Source: Tricholoma matsutake (taxonomy: Eukaryota; Basidiomycota; Agaricomycetes; Agaricales; Tricholomataceae). Taken from it: a stretch of DNA of 64,000 nucleotides. Positions 34,321-47,128 of the stretch are shown here, one piece after another (the first letter of the stretch is position 1; every line of letters starts with the position of its first letter). A program made the translations under genes and the position numbers. The DNA lies in assembly GCA_026075535.2 (NCBI GenBank), contig AP026542.1, positions 10,106,001-10,170,000 on the forward strand. The letters run 5' to 3'. The notes beneath the pieces were generated by a model, which had not been told where the DNA came from, did no database searches, and saw nothing but the letters and a program-made list of their open reading frames with translations.

Positions 34321-36805
34321 TTAAATATCGTCCTCGTCATCCCACCTCGATATCTTCTCCAACGGGCGATAATAATACTGCTTGTACTTTTTCGTTTCAG
34401 TCCGCTTCGACGGACGGGGCATCATGCTCCTGATCAACGCCGCACGCTCCTCGTCATCATCACGTTCGGGGACATAGAACCACTGCGCTTCCAGTGGGCG
34501 ATCTGAGTCATCCTAATAAATGACCAAAACGGCCAAAACGACCACTTATAAGCAAGCTCAGAAGGGAAGAGACAAAAAAGCCACTGACCTTCCCACTGCT
34601 TTCCACCTTCCCGAACACACCAGTTCCCGCCACACCGTTCTTTAACACTCGCCTGAACACGATCGCCCACTCCTTCTCATTGCGCTGGGCCTTGAGCGAT
34701 GGGCGGCATTCCATGAGTGATTTATATAGCGACGAGATGGGTAGACTGGATGCTCGGGATGTGGCCATACACTCGATCAACATGCCAGTAATCTCTGCGT
34801 CCAGCTCGGACGTGTCCGTATCGTCTTGTTGGGGTTTCGAGGAGGGAGGTTCGTGGGAAATTTTCGATAGGTTTGAAGAGGCATCTGAACGGGAATCTGA
34901 CGCTTGCCGAGCTCGCGTGCCAGAACCGGTGTCTCTGTCGCTTTTTTTTTGTTTCTTGACTGGGGCAACCGATCCAGCAATATCTGGTTCTTCATCCTCT
35001 GACCTCCGCTTCCCCTCTTGTTTGAAGTTCGTCCTTGTCTTCTCACCAATCCTCACGCGGGCCTTCTTCCTCGGTGGACCATCGTGTAGGCTATCTTCCA
35101 TCTGGTTCTTCCGCTTTTTCTTCATAAGATCAGCCTTCACATCATTAAATCCCTCATTCGTACTCGCATCCAATATCAGGACATCGTCCCTCTCTTGATC
35201 GTGTAACGTTGTGTGAAGGTCATTTGCTGCCCTTGTTGCCCCTTGAGTCTTGTCACTGCGAATGTCGATATCGGTGTCTGAAGTGACGGAAGTCGAAGGG
35301 TTTACATGATCATGCTCTGCAAGCGCTTCTTCTTCGCACGGAACGTTGGTTTTCATTGCTGAGTCCGTTACCTCGGCAACGGTCTCAAGGGGCAGATTCT
35401 TCTCGCAATTCGTGATATTACTTGGGCCGTCGATAGGAGATACAGAGAAACCTGCAAGTGGCGCATCTTGTGATTCTGCGTGGACTTGGGGAGGATTTGA
35501 AGTCTCTTCCAAGAAAACGGAAATAGGTTCAATTTCCGTAGTAACGACTGACACATCAGAGATCAGCCGAGACGACGTCGACGAGACTGTCGCACAAGGT
35601 GACATTGGTAGCACTCCAGTGTCAGGATCACAGTAGATAGGCGGGTATATTAGTTCTTGATCGGTTTCGGATGCCCGCTGCGGCGAACCGTTATCGTCAC
35701 GAGATTAAACTAGCCAAACGTGCCAACTCACCGTAGCGGTAGGCTCTAGTCCAGTTGTAGGTGTGTGATCGACCAATTTACCTGCCTCATCATCCAAGTC
35801 GATGATCTCATCAGAATCTACAGAAGAACTGAATGTCAGGGGTGAAGATGACACAGGAGGTGGGGAAGATGGAGCAAAAGAAAGTGGAGAAATGGATCGC
35901 GCCATGGGAGAATGGGGATAAGACATATGCGACAACGGCGGTGATGATGGAGGAAGAGGCGACGATGGCTGCATTTCTTGTTCCGGACTGGTATCCCTAT
36001 CGCTCATTAGAGAGGGGAGGCTTTGTCGCATCATGTTCCGGTTATCCGACGACATGGAGAAGGTAAATGGAAGTTCAGAAGCATCTTCGTGCTGATCGTC
36101 AGGAAGGGCAGAAGTGTCCAAAGGACTACTGATCGAAGGTGCAGGTTCTGAGATTGGTCTGGAGACGAGTTGAAGGCCGGAAAGGGTAGGAGGGGACCAA
36201 GTGGGGATGGATTTCCCCATTTGCGAGCGACCATAGGGAATGAGGTCATGTCTCCATTGACCACGCTCTGCCGACGTACGAAAGAACGTGGCACGGGCAT
36301 CCGCTTCGAAACCAAATCCAGAACCTTCATCCTGGCCTTCCTCTTCACTATCGTAAAAAACGTTCGAATGACGCGATACAACATCACTGGGGCTGTACGA
36401 TCGGTCTTCGTGGAAATTTGTGCTTGCACCATCGTACAAAGACGACGCGTCGTGAGGAGACGTGAGTGGAAAGGACGCTTCATTAGCAAATCTCGATTGA
36501 AAGCTGGGAAGAGCATAGCTGGTAGTTGATGCCTTTACAGGAAGATGGAGCGGGTTATTGCGATCGAATGTTGACGAAAGATGATCTCCCAGAGAATAAT
36601 GACTGTGTTCTGAGGCAATGGCAGGACCATGAGTATTGACGTGATGTTCCATCGAAAACAGTGTCTTCGGTGAGAATGAAGGGAATGAAAACGCGCGATA
36701 TCCATCGGACCAAGCAGATAGAGGAGGTAGGGATACCCTGGAGATTGAATTGGTGTTCTCCCCGTCCGCTGCTGGGATGAGCAGCGGGGGAAGGATGTTT
36801 GACAT
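34321..36805 (-). CDS. Large acidic nuclear-type hypothetical protein
   Basis: Model: 36805-35731, 35677-34589, 34512-34321 on the minus strand, all phase 0, GTGAGT and GTCAGT donors. The protein (about 784 aa) is disordered: Ser/Pro-rich N-terminal half, an acidic IDLDDEAGKLVD patch, and a Lys/Arg-rich stretch (MKKKRKNQMED, PRKKARVRIGEKTR, KKQKKSDR) like nuclear localisation signals. The C-terminal about 150 residues look folded (DAEITGMLIECMATSRAS, SLYKSLMECRPSL, VFRRVLKNGVAGTGVFGKV, then RPLEAQWFYVPERDDD and KKYKQYYYRPLEKISRWDDE). The last part seems conserved in agaricomycete hypothetical proteins from memory, without a known role. An acceptor-like CAG lies just upstream of the chosen ATG, so an extra 5' exon (perhaps within 36875-37156) is possible. 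Confidence 0.65.
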
Positions 36806-36874
36806 GAGGGTTACTGTGATAAGACAAACGTCACGTGCATTCACGCGTTAAGTAATTTCTGGTAAACGCGCTTT

Positions 36875-37905
36875 TCAGACGGAGTTTGGTTTTTTCTGAA
36901 CTCCATCAGATTCATGATGCATGAGGGAGACGGACGGCTGAAATGCGGACGGACCTTCAGAGTAACAAGTATACCATGGCATTAGGCAAGCCTTGCTTCT
37001 TCGGAGCATGCCGACGAACAGAAGAATTGAAGTTCGACGTCCATGAGGGTCAGCTGAGACGAAGCTGCGTTGACGTCCATTGATCTCACCCATGGTGATC
37101 CGTAAGGAAACAGACCTGATCAGATGGCGTGATGCAAACACCTGGTCGTAGGTCATGAACCCATCCTCGAGGCCATGACAAGCGCAAGAATTTCAGACCC
37201 AATGTTAGGTCAAGAAGCAATTGCAACGTGTCCGCCAGATGGCTTAAAAACATACTATGATCTCAGCCGCTGCCGTAAGGACCGTCAAACGACCATGTAT
37301 GACGCATGTCGCGGTTGACTCTGGGGCTGCTTAGAATCCTTAGATGATAGGAAGTCAACCATCGGACTCCTGAATCCAAACGGCAGACCGTGGCGTGACA
37401 CAAACCAAGACGATACTTAGCCTTTGTTACGTCGAGAAGAGGGGAAACCGAGGTGATAAAGGTGGTCGAGTTGCTATCTGAGTGGAGGACGCTGTCGATA
37501 TCAGGAAGCCAGGGGCGGTCGAGATATAAGGATATATTCTTCTCGACAACCATCTTGCGCGAAAACGCATGTCAGTGGAGTCGTCGGCGTCGGCGTCGAA
37601 TCGTCATGGCTGTTCAAGTGATAGAGTTGGATATACGAATCCGCAACTGATATGTATACTGCCATTCCATTTGAACACGAATGCCCGTCCTGGCTTGACC
37701 CTGACACCCAAAAAGCGTGTTCCTGTCCATATCGGATGGAAGTGCCTGCTAAGCCAAGGGAGCCACTATTTGAGTGACATGATAGCAACTGTTTGAGAAT
37801 AGACCGCTGAAAAAGGAGAGAAGCTCCTATGGTATCCGAGTCATTGACCGAAATATAACCTGCGGATTCGTAAATCGATACCCGCCTCCAGATCGGGCCC
37901 GTCAA
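36875..37905 (-). other. Unresolved minus-strand coding potential
   Basis: Three minus frames (37156-36875, 37553-37263, 37905-37501) are longer than background and keep CpG like the neighbouring genes. Fragments such as VVEKNISLYLDRPWLPDID and GCREEYILISRPPLAS look protein-like, but I could not join them with convincing splice sites, and no domain is recognised. Could be a small gene or the 5' part of the preceding one. Confidence 0.3.
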
Positions 37906-40900
37906 AATGTTTCATTTACTTACAAGTCTGGCGCAGAATCACACCAAGACTACTGACTTCATCAGGTACAAGTCACAGCGCCCATCTTGCTCGAGCGCAA
38001 AATATCGGAACGGATGGTCGGCGGGCTTTGGCAACCGTGCTTCGGTAAAACGTAACCTCCGCACTGGCCTTTAATAAAGCTTTGAAGCTTAATTGTAAGT
38101 CTTGGACAAGAAAATGACTTTTCAAAAGGTGTACTTAGATGGTGGTGATGAAGAACAGCCTTACATGTTTGAACTAACTAATTTCGTTTTAAAAATAAAC
38201 TATGATAGACTTGATCTCCTTCCCACGGCTTTGTTGCTTTGTTTCTGTGGCTATCGGTCCTGGGAAATAACAACCCTGCCAAATTGAAATGACAAGGCTG
38301 TGCACCGCTGCTGACGAATACCATCCGAATAAGAAACAGCAAGTCTATATTATTGTATTAACCTTCTACAGGCTCGCTTTCCTGTTCAGATCCGCTCTGC
38401 CATTGGTTGCAAATTGTTTAATATTTTTCTTTTATATTTAAACTTTATTTTCTCACTAAATTTTCTTGTTCACGGGAAACTTCGTGACTTTCCATAAGGA
38501 TCTAGAAATTTTTAGAAAGTTGGCGGGGTAATGGGCGGAGCTGGAACGTCAACCATGCCATGTATACAAATAAATATCTATTGATGAGCATTGAGGGGAG
38601 CGGGAGAGGGACAAGATCATATGTATATTTCCAAAACGAGTGTTCGGATCACAAAATATCAAGATCTCGTCACACCGATCTCATTTAGCGAGCTTAAGCG
38701 AGGTGGAAAGGGTCTGACTAGACAGATCGAGTGTAGACTCGGGTCTGAAAGGGTGGAAATTGTCTTGTACATAAGTAGATTTTGTGACTACAAAGGTTGG
38801 TCTTCAGGAACAGAATTGATGGTCGTCCAAATTTGGCCTCGGCATATCGGCTGATGGAAGTTCAGAGTACTCTCTAGATTTTTCTACATACATTAGATCC
38901 TTACGGGAAGTCGCCCACTGTTTCCTGTTTCCGATCGAATACTAGATGCCATCATGGCCGGCCGTTGCCAGCACTGGGCTATCTTTTGGCTGCTGTAATT
39001 AGGCCCCGACAATCCTTCTATATGATATCCAGGTAAAATTTTGTGTTTTGGTGATTAGGTACGTGCCAATCCAGATGAGATTGAGCCCAAGTTTCTGGCG
39101 ATATATATGTGCAGAGATTCTACAATCCAGTTTGTTCAACAACATGGTGGAAAGCGTTTCCCAGAATTCCGTCTGGCAAACCCGCAAGTGCCAAGAATAT
39201 TGCGCGACCCTGCTCGATAGCAGCTAAAGAACGTGCGCTGCTCCCCAATATACAGCTTAGCGTTACAGAGCTTCTAAACCGCGTGCTCTCGACAACGTCC
39301 TCTACCTTGGTCAACGTGTTCGCCAAGGGATGCTTTTCAATGCGCCTGCCAAGTGTGGACATACGGTAGCTTCTGACAATACAAAGACTGGTCCGAGAAC
39401 TCGCACAACCGGGAGCCTGCAGAGTCTCCAATTTTCAAGATGGAAACCCGCTATGCATTCCGAAGGAGTGATACAACCACCGCGACTGACAGGAAACGCG
39501 CTGAATGCGGCCTAGGTAAGTAATTAATCTTCGTAGTGCATCTCGTCTGCAGGTAATGATCGATGATCAGGAAGGCTTCCTGACTTGCGCGATTTTTAAA
39601 TTAGGTTACATTGACGCACACGACATTCAAGCTGCTTATAGAAGTCGAGAACGCCCATGTTTCCGCATTGGCGCCCCTCCAGGTCAGACGGCGTGGTAAT
39701 GGTTGGACGAGAGAAGTCTTTATGTGAAATATGTTACTCTTGAAAGTTCATCAGAGTTGTTACTCAGTCCTTTTCATGTGTTGCAAAACCGATGGCAAAA
39801 ATGACCACTCACCTCACGTCTCCCGATGCAAGAACATGAACCTGTGCGCCAGACACAGTTTCGCACAGTGCATCGTATGTTGCAGCATCTTCATATTAGA
39901 AGATTCTCTTTACTCCCCTCTAGCTTGTTTCTTTGCATGTTGAACTCCCTACCATCCAACATCACTGTGGAACAATACTCCCCCACACACACTAAACACG
40001 CTTTACGGTTGGCTTGCGCGAGAACTCAGCGCATTGTGGTTCCGCTCAAACTTCAAAAAGGACGAAAGGCATTACTTTGGAGGTGGAGGAGGATGACTGA
40101 AATATAGATGGTTATTGCTTGGAAATTATGTACTCGCTCTCCACCACGGTACGGCGCCAGAGTGCCATAGAAGATAGAAGAAAAAACCGGATGTATATGT
40201 GTGTGCTATTATTCGGATAAAATTAGGGCCTAGGTGAAAAATATTACCCGGATAAGGATTCTTTTTGCGAACCATACGTTATACATTACTCAGTTTAGTG
40301 GGGGCTTTCGCTGGCTTTCGGGGGTCCATTTGTGGAATGGCTGCGGAGAATTATTTTTAAAGACAAAGTTCCCTTTCTTTGAGCAACGCCTCGGAGAAAG
40401 AAACGTTGGTTTCCATTAATCCCAACATATGTCTGGTAAGTTAGATGCATCGTTGTATCTACACACACGCCCGCATCGCTCTAAGGCTATGTATGTAACG
40501 CCCCATGTACAGCATAGTCTGGGATATCTTTCGACTGATGGTGCAACGACAATCCAGCTGCCAGGCACCTTTGTATTATTGCTGCGGATACGTGATGGGC
40601 TAAATATACTTAGCACATACATGGTGTCGGGAGCAGAGTTAAGTTGTTTGGAGAGTGTATGTTGTTACAATGTAGAAGAACTCTTTAGCATGTTATATCA
40701 TGAACATCTGTATACTGCCCACGTCGAAGTGCAGCAACTGAGCAACAGATAGCAACGCTCGTCGCCATCAACACAATCGGGAGACTCGGTCTTGGCATTA
40801 ATGAGCTCGAGAGATCTGGAGGCTGCGCATCCATACAATTCAAATCCCGTGCGTGTAAATTTTCCGAATTGGATTATCAGAAGAACGTACTGTATGGCAT

Positions 40901-41152
40901 TGCCTGGCATTGCGCAATTGGAATCCTGGCAATCCCTTGGCAATTGTGCGCATAAGCCCTTCCTATCTACTAGTCGGCCAGACGCTGAGGATCATCACAC
41001 ATCTCTCATTCTCTTCACCAACTTTTTCCCGGGGTCGGGCATTCACTCCATTCGTTTTTATTCTGAACTTGGTTTGCACAAGGCTTTCCCATCCCCTTTA
41101 TATACCCAGCTTGATTTGAACCACCATCAGTCCTTTGGAAGCGGCGACCGTT
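37906..41152. other. Long gene-poor stretch in the gene island
   Basis: About 3.2 kb without a gene I can support. The best candidate is a minus frame at 39120-39431 (VESTRFRSSVTLSCILG, LALAGLPDGILGNAFHH), which could be a gene relic. The AT-rich part at 38340-38600 and the region before 41153 may hold regulatory sequence for the protease gene (TATATA at about 41099-41104). Confidence 0.4.
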
Positions 41153-43117
41153 ATGCTGCTTTCCCTTCCGTTGTCCCTTATCCTCCTCCCAGTGCTATGT
41201 TTTGCCGACCCATTGCATCTCACACTCAACCGTCGCGCAAGCCCAGTAACCTATGACCCAAACCGCTTGGCGTCAATAGCGAACAACCTGCGGCACAAGT
41301 ACGGATATGTGGCTAACAAGAAGCGAGCATCTTCTGTCGGAATTTCCATGCTAAATCTGGTAAGATTCTCAATTGATCGTCATCGGTGACTATGCTCAGT
41401 AATGTTAATCAGGAAACAGATGCAAGTTACGTGGCATCAATGGGCATTGGTACACCGTACGTGCATTCAGTTTTATCAGAATTATAGTGGGAACGATGAA
41501 GTGAACATGGTGGGGCTGGAGTTGAACCTGAGCTTCGCCGGTCAACATGGATGGATTGAGACACGTCTACGGTCGCTACGCTACCCCACCTGACTTTTGC
41601 CACCCATGTATAATCTGACTTTCACGTTCTACTTACAGGCCACAAACATTTGACATTATACTAGATACTGGTTCTTCTGACTTGTGGGTAGCAGATAGTT
41701 CCTGTAACAACTGTCCACCATCCATTACACTATTCGATCATACGAAATCAACGTCATTCAATCCGTCAAATGCTGCCGCAACAATCCCTTATGGTCAAGG
41801 AAAGGTTTCCGGCCAGGTTATACAAGAAGTTGTCAACATGTCAGGATTGTCCGTTCCTTCGCAGACAATCTGTGTGTCCATTTTCATCGCATCATAATGC
41901 CTGACCGAATCGCTCATCTTGCTTTGCAGTGGCCGCGACGGTATTAGCTCAAGATATTGTGAGTGCTCCGGCCTCAGGTCTGATGGGACTTGCATTTGCC
42001 GGTCTCGCTGCTACGAAGTCAACACCCTTCTGGCAATCTTTGTCAAATAGTGGCCAATTGGCATCATCAGAATTTGCTTTCCAACTCACTCGCGAGCGAG
42101 GTAATCCTAATCCGGTCACCACGGCGGGGTACGGAGGACTTTTCACACTCGGTGGCACCAACACATCGTTGTTCACCGGCAGTATTGAATTTTTGAATAT
42201 CGTGAACAGTGCCTCGCCCACATATTGGCTCTTGAGCATGGCTGGTGAGCGAATATGCAGTACAGAAGTGATATTTACGTTTACGCGTCATGATTTCACA
42301 GCCATTACGGTTCAGGGAAAGTCTGTGCCCCTCACCAGTGCCATATTATCAGCTATCGACACGGGCACAACATTGATTGGCGGACCGACGGCCACAGTCC
42401 AAGCCATTTGGGCTGCTGTCGGTGGACAGCCCATGCCACAGACGCCCGGATTCTTCCAATACCGTACGTTCATCGTCTCTTTCTCCGTTGGTTCTTTCTA
42501 ATCATGTTGCAGCTTGCAAAACGTCCATTAACATTTCTATATCATTTGGTGGGCAAACATGGCCAATAGACCCAAGGGATATGAACTTTGCGCCTGTCGA
42601 TCCGCAAGGAAGGCAGTGCGTTGGAGCCATTTTTGACCTTAGTCTCGGCACTAATATTGTGAACGGTGGTGGGAACCCTGACTGGGTTATCGGTGACACG
42701 TTTTTGGTCCGTTGCATTCGTTTTCCTTCTCCTACCTGGTTTTAAGTCTGTGTCTGGCATGTAGAAGAATGTCTACTCTGTGTTTCGAAACAACCCACCA
42801 TCTGTGGGGTTCGCACAGCTATCCGCCGCAGCGGGGGGATCAGGTGCGGCCCCCTCTTCTGCACCGTCAAGTGTATTGACCAACCCATCTACTTCTCGCG
42901 TCCCTTCGTCAACAGGTGCTCCAGGTGCTGCTCCTAGCGGAACTCCCAGCAGTACAAGTACTAGTAAGTGTTCAATCATGCCCTCCATGGCCTCCCGTAC
43001 TTTGAATTTGTTGCTCACTTCTGTGCAGGTGGGAGTCTTTCGAATAAAGTTAGTCGTACGGCTGTGATTGAATCCATATTCACCTTCGCCAGCCTGCTTG
43101 TATATCGCTTTCTGTAG
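41153..43117 (+). CDS. Secreted/cell-surface pepsin-like aspartic protease (A1 family)
   Basis: Eight exons: 41153-41359, 41413-41456, 41639-41871, 41930-42244, 42302-42463, 42513-42706, 42765-42963, 43029-43117; 480 aa, all phases close. Residues 1-19 form a signal peptide (LLSLPLSLILLPVLCFA). A short propeptide with a basic VANKKR site leads to the mature enzyme: ILDTGSSDLWV (catalytic Asp93), SGLMGLAFAGLAA, the second Asp in SAIDTGTTLIGG (Asp286), and GDTFLKNVYSVF near the end. A Ser/Thr/Pro/Ala-rich stalk and a hydrophobic tail (SIFTFASLLVYRFL) suggest GPI anchoring or a cell-wall location. Such enzymes digest external protein at acid pH. The third intron position is unusually long (182 bp) for this genome; otherwise the gene looks intact. 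Confidence 0.88.
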
Positions 43118-43383
43118 TTTTCCGACGACGACACTCTTATTCTGGACGATCGTATACATACCTATATACCTGCATTTTTAATGAAGTGGGGTTAGTTCCC
43201 TTTGATGCTTACGCTGCCCATCAGACAGTGACGCGCCGAATTATAACATTTTGACGCGACGATCACGTGTTTCGTCGTGACATACTCTTCCTTGCGCTTC
43301 AACTTTCAATTTCAACTACACAGAGCGTTGATAAGTGGTGACATTCTCTTTGCGACGCTAAAATAATCATTGACGATACTATC

Positions 43384-44550
43384 ATGGCTGTACTCGATTC
43401 TCCTGCAGAAAAGCCGTGGATGACAGTCAGCGGTCGTAGCATTAGCGACGGCCCTAAATCCCCTGTGTCGAAACCCGCCTTGGATCATTTCTCTCCCAAG
43501 CTCGCAGAACGAATTCTTTCGAATGAAAACATCCTTTTGAACGATTCTGTGGTCGCCGTTGCTTCTGGTTCTGCGGAGACCGCCTGTGGACAGAAAAGCT
43601 TACGAAGTGCCTATTCACCATCACCTCCATGTCTGGCACAGCCTTCTATGTCAACTTTTCAGAGTTTCGAAGTCATACGTGCCTTCCCAACCAGCGAATT
43701 GGACGTCTCGGCGGATTTGCCTTCTGTGGTTCTTGATGATTTTAAGACTGTCATAAAGCCTTCATCTACGGAGAGAACCTATACAGCGAATGGAGGAATT
43801 GTTCTCAGTGGAGAACTGCCACAGGCGCCTTCTAATCCAACCTCATCTTCACGTTTCTCGAGTATTGCGACCTTTTCTCTGGACGATCATGCGGGCGCCT
43901 CACAGGATGGTCTCGCCAGTACTACGGAAAAGGTGCTGATCCGAGATCTACCGTCTCCCCATCTATCTACCCTTCCATACCCCCCAAAGCTCTCTCCGAG
44001 CTTCGAAGTAATTCGTATATTTCCCTGCGGCGATGTGGAGTTTTCGGATGCCGCTATTCTACCTCCTTCGCTGAAACATTTCCCTGCTCGAAGAGGACCA
44101 TCGCCACTGTCCTTCACATCGAAGAATTCTGAACTTGAACAGGTTGTATTGATCGCACTAGCTTGGACGTTCGCCTTCACTTTTGGGTTCGGATTCCTAC
44201 TTCTTCTGGCAGAGTGGACGCATAATGCCTATGCTTGTTCGCTCATGGTTGTTTTGTCATTAAATCTCGGCGCATATCTTGTTATGAACAATTGTGTAAT
44301 GAAGCAAATATCAGTTTCTAGGGTCAGAAATCCAACGGACGTCACCATCCGGAGCAGGGATTTAGGATCTGCTGGAAATGAGTCCCCTGAAGACGGTCAT
44401 TCAAGCTTCGTTCAGATCAACGGTCGATTTGAAATCTCGAGCTTCCGTTCATCTCAAGACATCTTCCGGAGTGAGCTATTGATGAACGGCCAAGTAATTT
44501 CAGTCTGTGTTGACTTCTTCCGTCAACTTGAACCTATTTCGCTAATATGA
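43384..44550 (+). CDS. Hypothetical membrane protein with two TM segments and SFEVIR repeats
   Basis: Single open frame of 388 codons from ATG 43384. A Ser/Pro-rich, probably cytosolic, N-terminal two thirds carries two copies of a short motif, SFEVIRAFPTSELDVSADLP (about residue 94) and SFEVIRIFPCGDVEFSDAAI (about residue 206). Two hydrophobic segments follow (about 254-276, LIALAWTFAFTFGFGFLLLLA; about 283-302, SLMVVLSLNLGAYLV) and a polar C-terminus. No known family recognised. CpG use is like the other island genes, supporting a real gene. A splice near the end is possible. Confidence 0.6.
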   Translation: MAVLDSPAEKPWMTVSGRSISDGPKSPVSKPALDHFSPKLAERILSNENILLNDSVVAVASGSAETACGQKSLRSAYSPSPPCLAQPSMSTFQSFEVIRAFPTSELDVSADLPSVVLDDFKTVIKPSSTERTYTANGGIVLSGELPQAPSNPTSSSRFSSIATFSLDDHAGASQDGLASTTEKVLIRDLPSPHLSTLPYPPKLSPSFEVIRIFPCGDVEFSDAAILPPSLKHFPARRGPSPLSFTSKNSELEQVVLIALAWTFAFTFGFGFLLLLAEWTHNAYACSLMVVLSLNLGAYLVMNNCVMKQISVSRVRNPTDVTIRSRDLGSAGNESPEDGHSSFVQINGRFEISSFRSSQDIFRSELLMNGQVISVCVDFFRQLEPISLI

Positions 44551-46290
44551 ACATTCGAATTCGTAGTCTACTCCTCGTAGGGATACCCTTTATCCTGGAA
44601 CACCGACGACTCTCACATCAATGTCATCTAACACGGGTCTTACTATCTTTGGAATGGCTGGAACATCGTCAGAGAGAGGTTTACGTACTCGGCAGACACC
44701 TCATGCATCCACGCCTTCCGGCCTTGATATCATGCAAACTGCTACCTCGAAGGTATCTAAGACCGCATAATATCACTGCTACGCACCTTCATCACCTACA
44801 TGGTCCTTGTATTCTGTGTCCTACCCGTACGTCATATTTACTGCTATTGCTTTCCTCCAGCTCACCACACATCCCAGGCAGGCACTTCAGGTATATTGTA
44901 TTCCCCACATCAGTAAGTTTTGCACCCAATCATAGAAAGCATGTTTCTCTTGATTTGTACTGTATACACCATTTCTATCATGCCTGCTTGTTGGGATGTA
45001 ATATAGGTACTGCTAGTAACATATTATCAACAAGTACATATCGAAGCTACGTATTACTGGCCGTCGGATGGAGACTGATGGGAGATGGCTTGTACAAGCC
45101 CTCCCAGTAGCTTGAGCAAGTAGACAAACGTTGCTTTACTGCTCTAACGATGCTCCCATTGTAACCGGCGCTCTTGGGAAAGAACCGAGCTATGAATCAG
45201 CGAAGGGTAAGTACCGATTTGCAGGCTTGTTGTTACGTGACGGTGTAGCTGCCGGGCTGATTTCTTAGGTACAGCCATTTGCAGAACGATAGGCCCTTTT
45301 GAAAACGGCTTGTTTATATCTTTTTGTTAACGTTTGTTCCATATGCTTGCTCTCTAACCTACAACGTTGTGGCAAATGCCGAGTTTCTGTTTGCTGCTCT
45401 CCAACCTGTTCGTTTGCAACGTTGTGGCAAATACCGGTAAACCCCTCTTCGTCTTTTCTCTTACCTTTGTTGTACGTCTCTGTTAGAGCTTTGATGTTAA
45501 TTACTGTCTTCCATTGTGGCCTAATTTTCATTTTCCTGCCCTTTAGTACTTTGCCTACCTACTTTGGTGCTCCCTCCCTTGCCACCTTGTCGCCTTCATT
45601 GCCGTTGCCCCTGAATTTTTTGTATGTACTCCTCTTCTGGAATTTTTGTTCCTGTTGTTATGTCCTGCTGCCTTGGAAAAAACTGGGTCTTGCTACAGTG
45701 CAATGAACCTGCACTCCGTCGTCCACAGGTGGAGGATCCTTGTATGAGTCTGGGCCATGTCACACTCCTTATTCAGTTCACAAGATCTCTATCGCTCCTT
45801 TGGATCAAGATATGTGGCATGACATGGCCATGTGGGGGATGCTGTTTCAGTTCCAATTGGCCATGGGGATGATGAGCCCTCTGGGATTTGCTTTTGCAAC
45901 TTGCAGTGAAGGAAAGGGTGATGGGTGGAAGACAGGTATGTTGACTGATACTGATTCATGTCAGCTGACATTCCTTCTCATATGCACCTTTAGGGCCCTC
46001 ATCACCCACTTCTGCAAAATCGTTGTTGCTCAAGACCATATCATCATCTGTTCCCATGTGCTTGCACTTTTTCTACATGTTTGCTAACAGTGAGAGTTTT
46101 GATGTTGTGGCAATTGCCACCCACTGTGACACTAAAATTGTTCTAAATCTCACACTTTGATAATGCATGGCCCTTATCTAATGATATATCTAACTAAAAG
46201 ACATGCCTATGTTTGTAGCCTAACAGCAAGCCATGTGGTAGACTGTCAAAGTGGTGCTGGTCAGGGTGTTTGTGGTTATGGTAGGTGGAC
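44551..46290. other. Gene-free transition from gene island to repeat-rich DNA
   Basis: No gene supported. Between 45355 and 45440 ACGTTGTGGCAAATRCCG occurs twice, a short direct repeat. From about 45,700 CpG becomes rare, as in the TE-rich parts. Confidence 0.5.
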
Positions 46291-46296
46291 ATAGAG

Positions 46297-46834
46297 AATG
46301 GCAGGGGTAACCCTGGGGTATTTTGAGGCTACCCTTACCCTTACCCTCCAAAACCCCTTACCCCTCACAAGGGTCAGGGTTTTGAGGGGTATGGGTAAGG
46401 GTATGGAGGGGTATGGAGCATACACAAACCCCCAAGATGGTATCATAAGATGAGTGACTAAAATCACTTTTATTATCAATTGAGTCAAAGACATGAACAT
46501 CTGGCCACTTTCTTGGCTGTATAAAAGTGCTACAACACATTTTCAGGTAGTACCTATGCAGAATTTGGAAATCCTGTGATGTCAAAACATCAATACATGG
46601 AAAATGCAATGTATATTCTGCTGAATTTGAGTACAAGTTGTGTAGAAGTCTTTTGTTGATGATATTTGATGCAAATTTACTTTATTATATGCCCCCCATT
46701 GAGAAATTTTACCTACCCTGGGACCCCTCCCAAGGGTAAGGGTTGGCTGAGGGTACAAACACTGTACCCTCACCCCTACCCTCATTTACCCTTGACAAAT
46801 ACCCCCAGGGTTTTGCATACCCCTGCCATTCACT
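46297..46834. mobile_element. TIR element with telomere-like CCCTTACCC filler
   Basis: Ends are inverted: AATGGCAGGGGTA...CCTGGGGTATTT on the left and the complement of AATGGCAGGGGTATGC...CCCTGGGGGTATTT on the right. Inside each end are runs of ACCCTTACCC and GGGTAAGGGT. No transposase and no clear target duplication. Similar TACCCATACCC runs mark the ends of the insertion at 59816-61176. Confidence 0.55.
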
Positions 46835-46927
46835 AGGTGCACACTTCAACATGGGGGAATCTCTGGTTGAGCTTTTTTCTTTCTTCCTTGTAATAAAAGA
46901 CAAGGCTTTGTGCACATCAGGAAAACT

Positions 46928-47128
46928 ACAAGTACTTTGACTTTTGGACTTTTACTTTTTGGAGACTTTCAGGACTTTGACTTTGGACTTTCGGTCCTTT
47001 CAAGACTTTGACTTTTGGGACTTTGACTTTTTGGAGACTTTTGGGGTTTTACTTTTGAACTTTTACTTTTTATTGACTTTCAGCCTTTTACTTTTTTTAC
47101 TTTCAGGACTTTTAAGACTTTCAGTTCT
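46928..47128 (+). repeat. Degenerate GACTTTTGG minisatellite
   Basis: About 200 bp built from GGACTTTTGACTTTTT-like 8-12 bp units, almost free of purine runs other than GGA. Confidence 0.8.

Noticed and set aside
34680..35198. Plus-strand 172-codon frame
   Set aside because: Shadow of the Lys/Ser-rich exon of the minus-strand nuclear-type protein.
45299..45706. 135-codon hydrophobic frame
   Set aside because: Composition follows a T-rich repeat stretch; no conserved pattern, no splice continuation.
46300..46400. Telomere or subtelomere
   Set aside because: The CCCTTACCC runs are short, imperfect and mirrored at the other end of an inverted-repeat element; genes and TEs continue on both sides.
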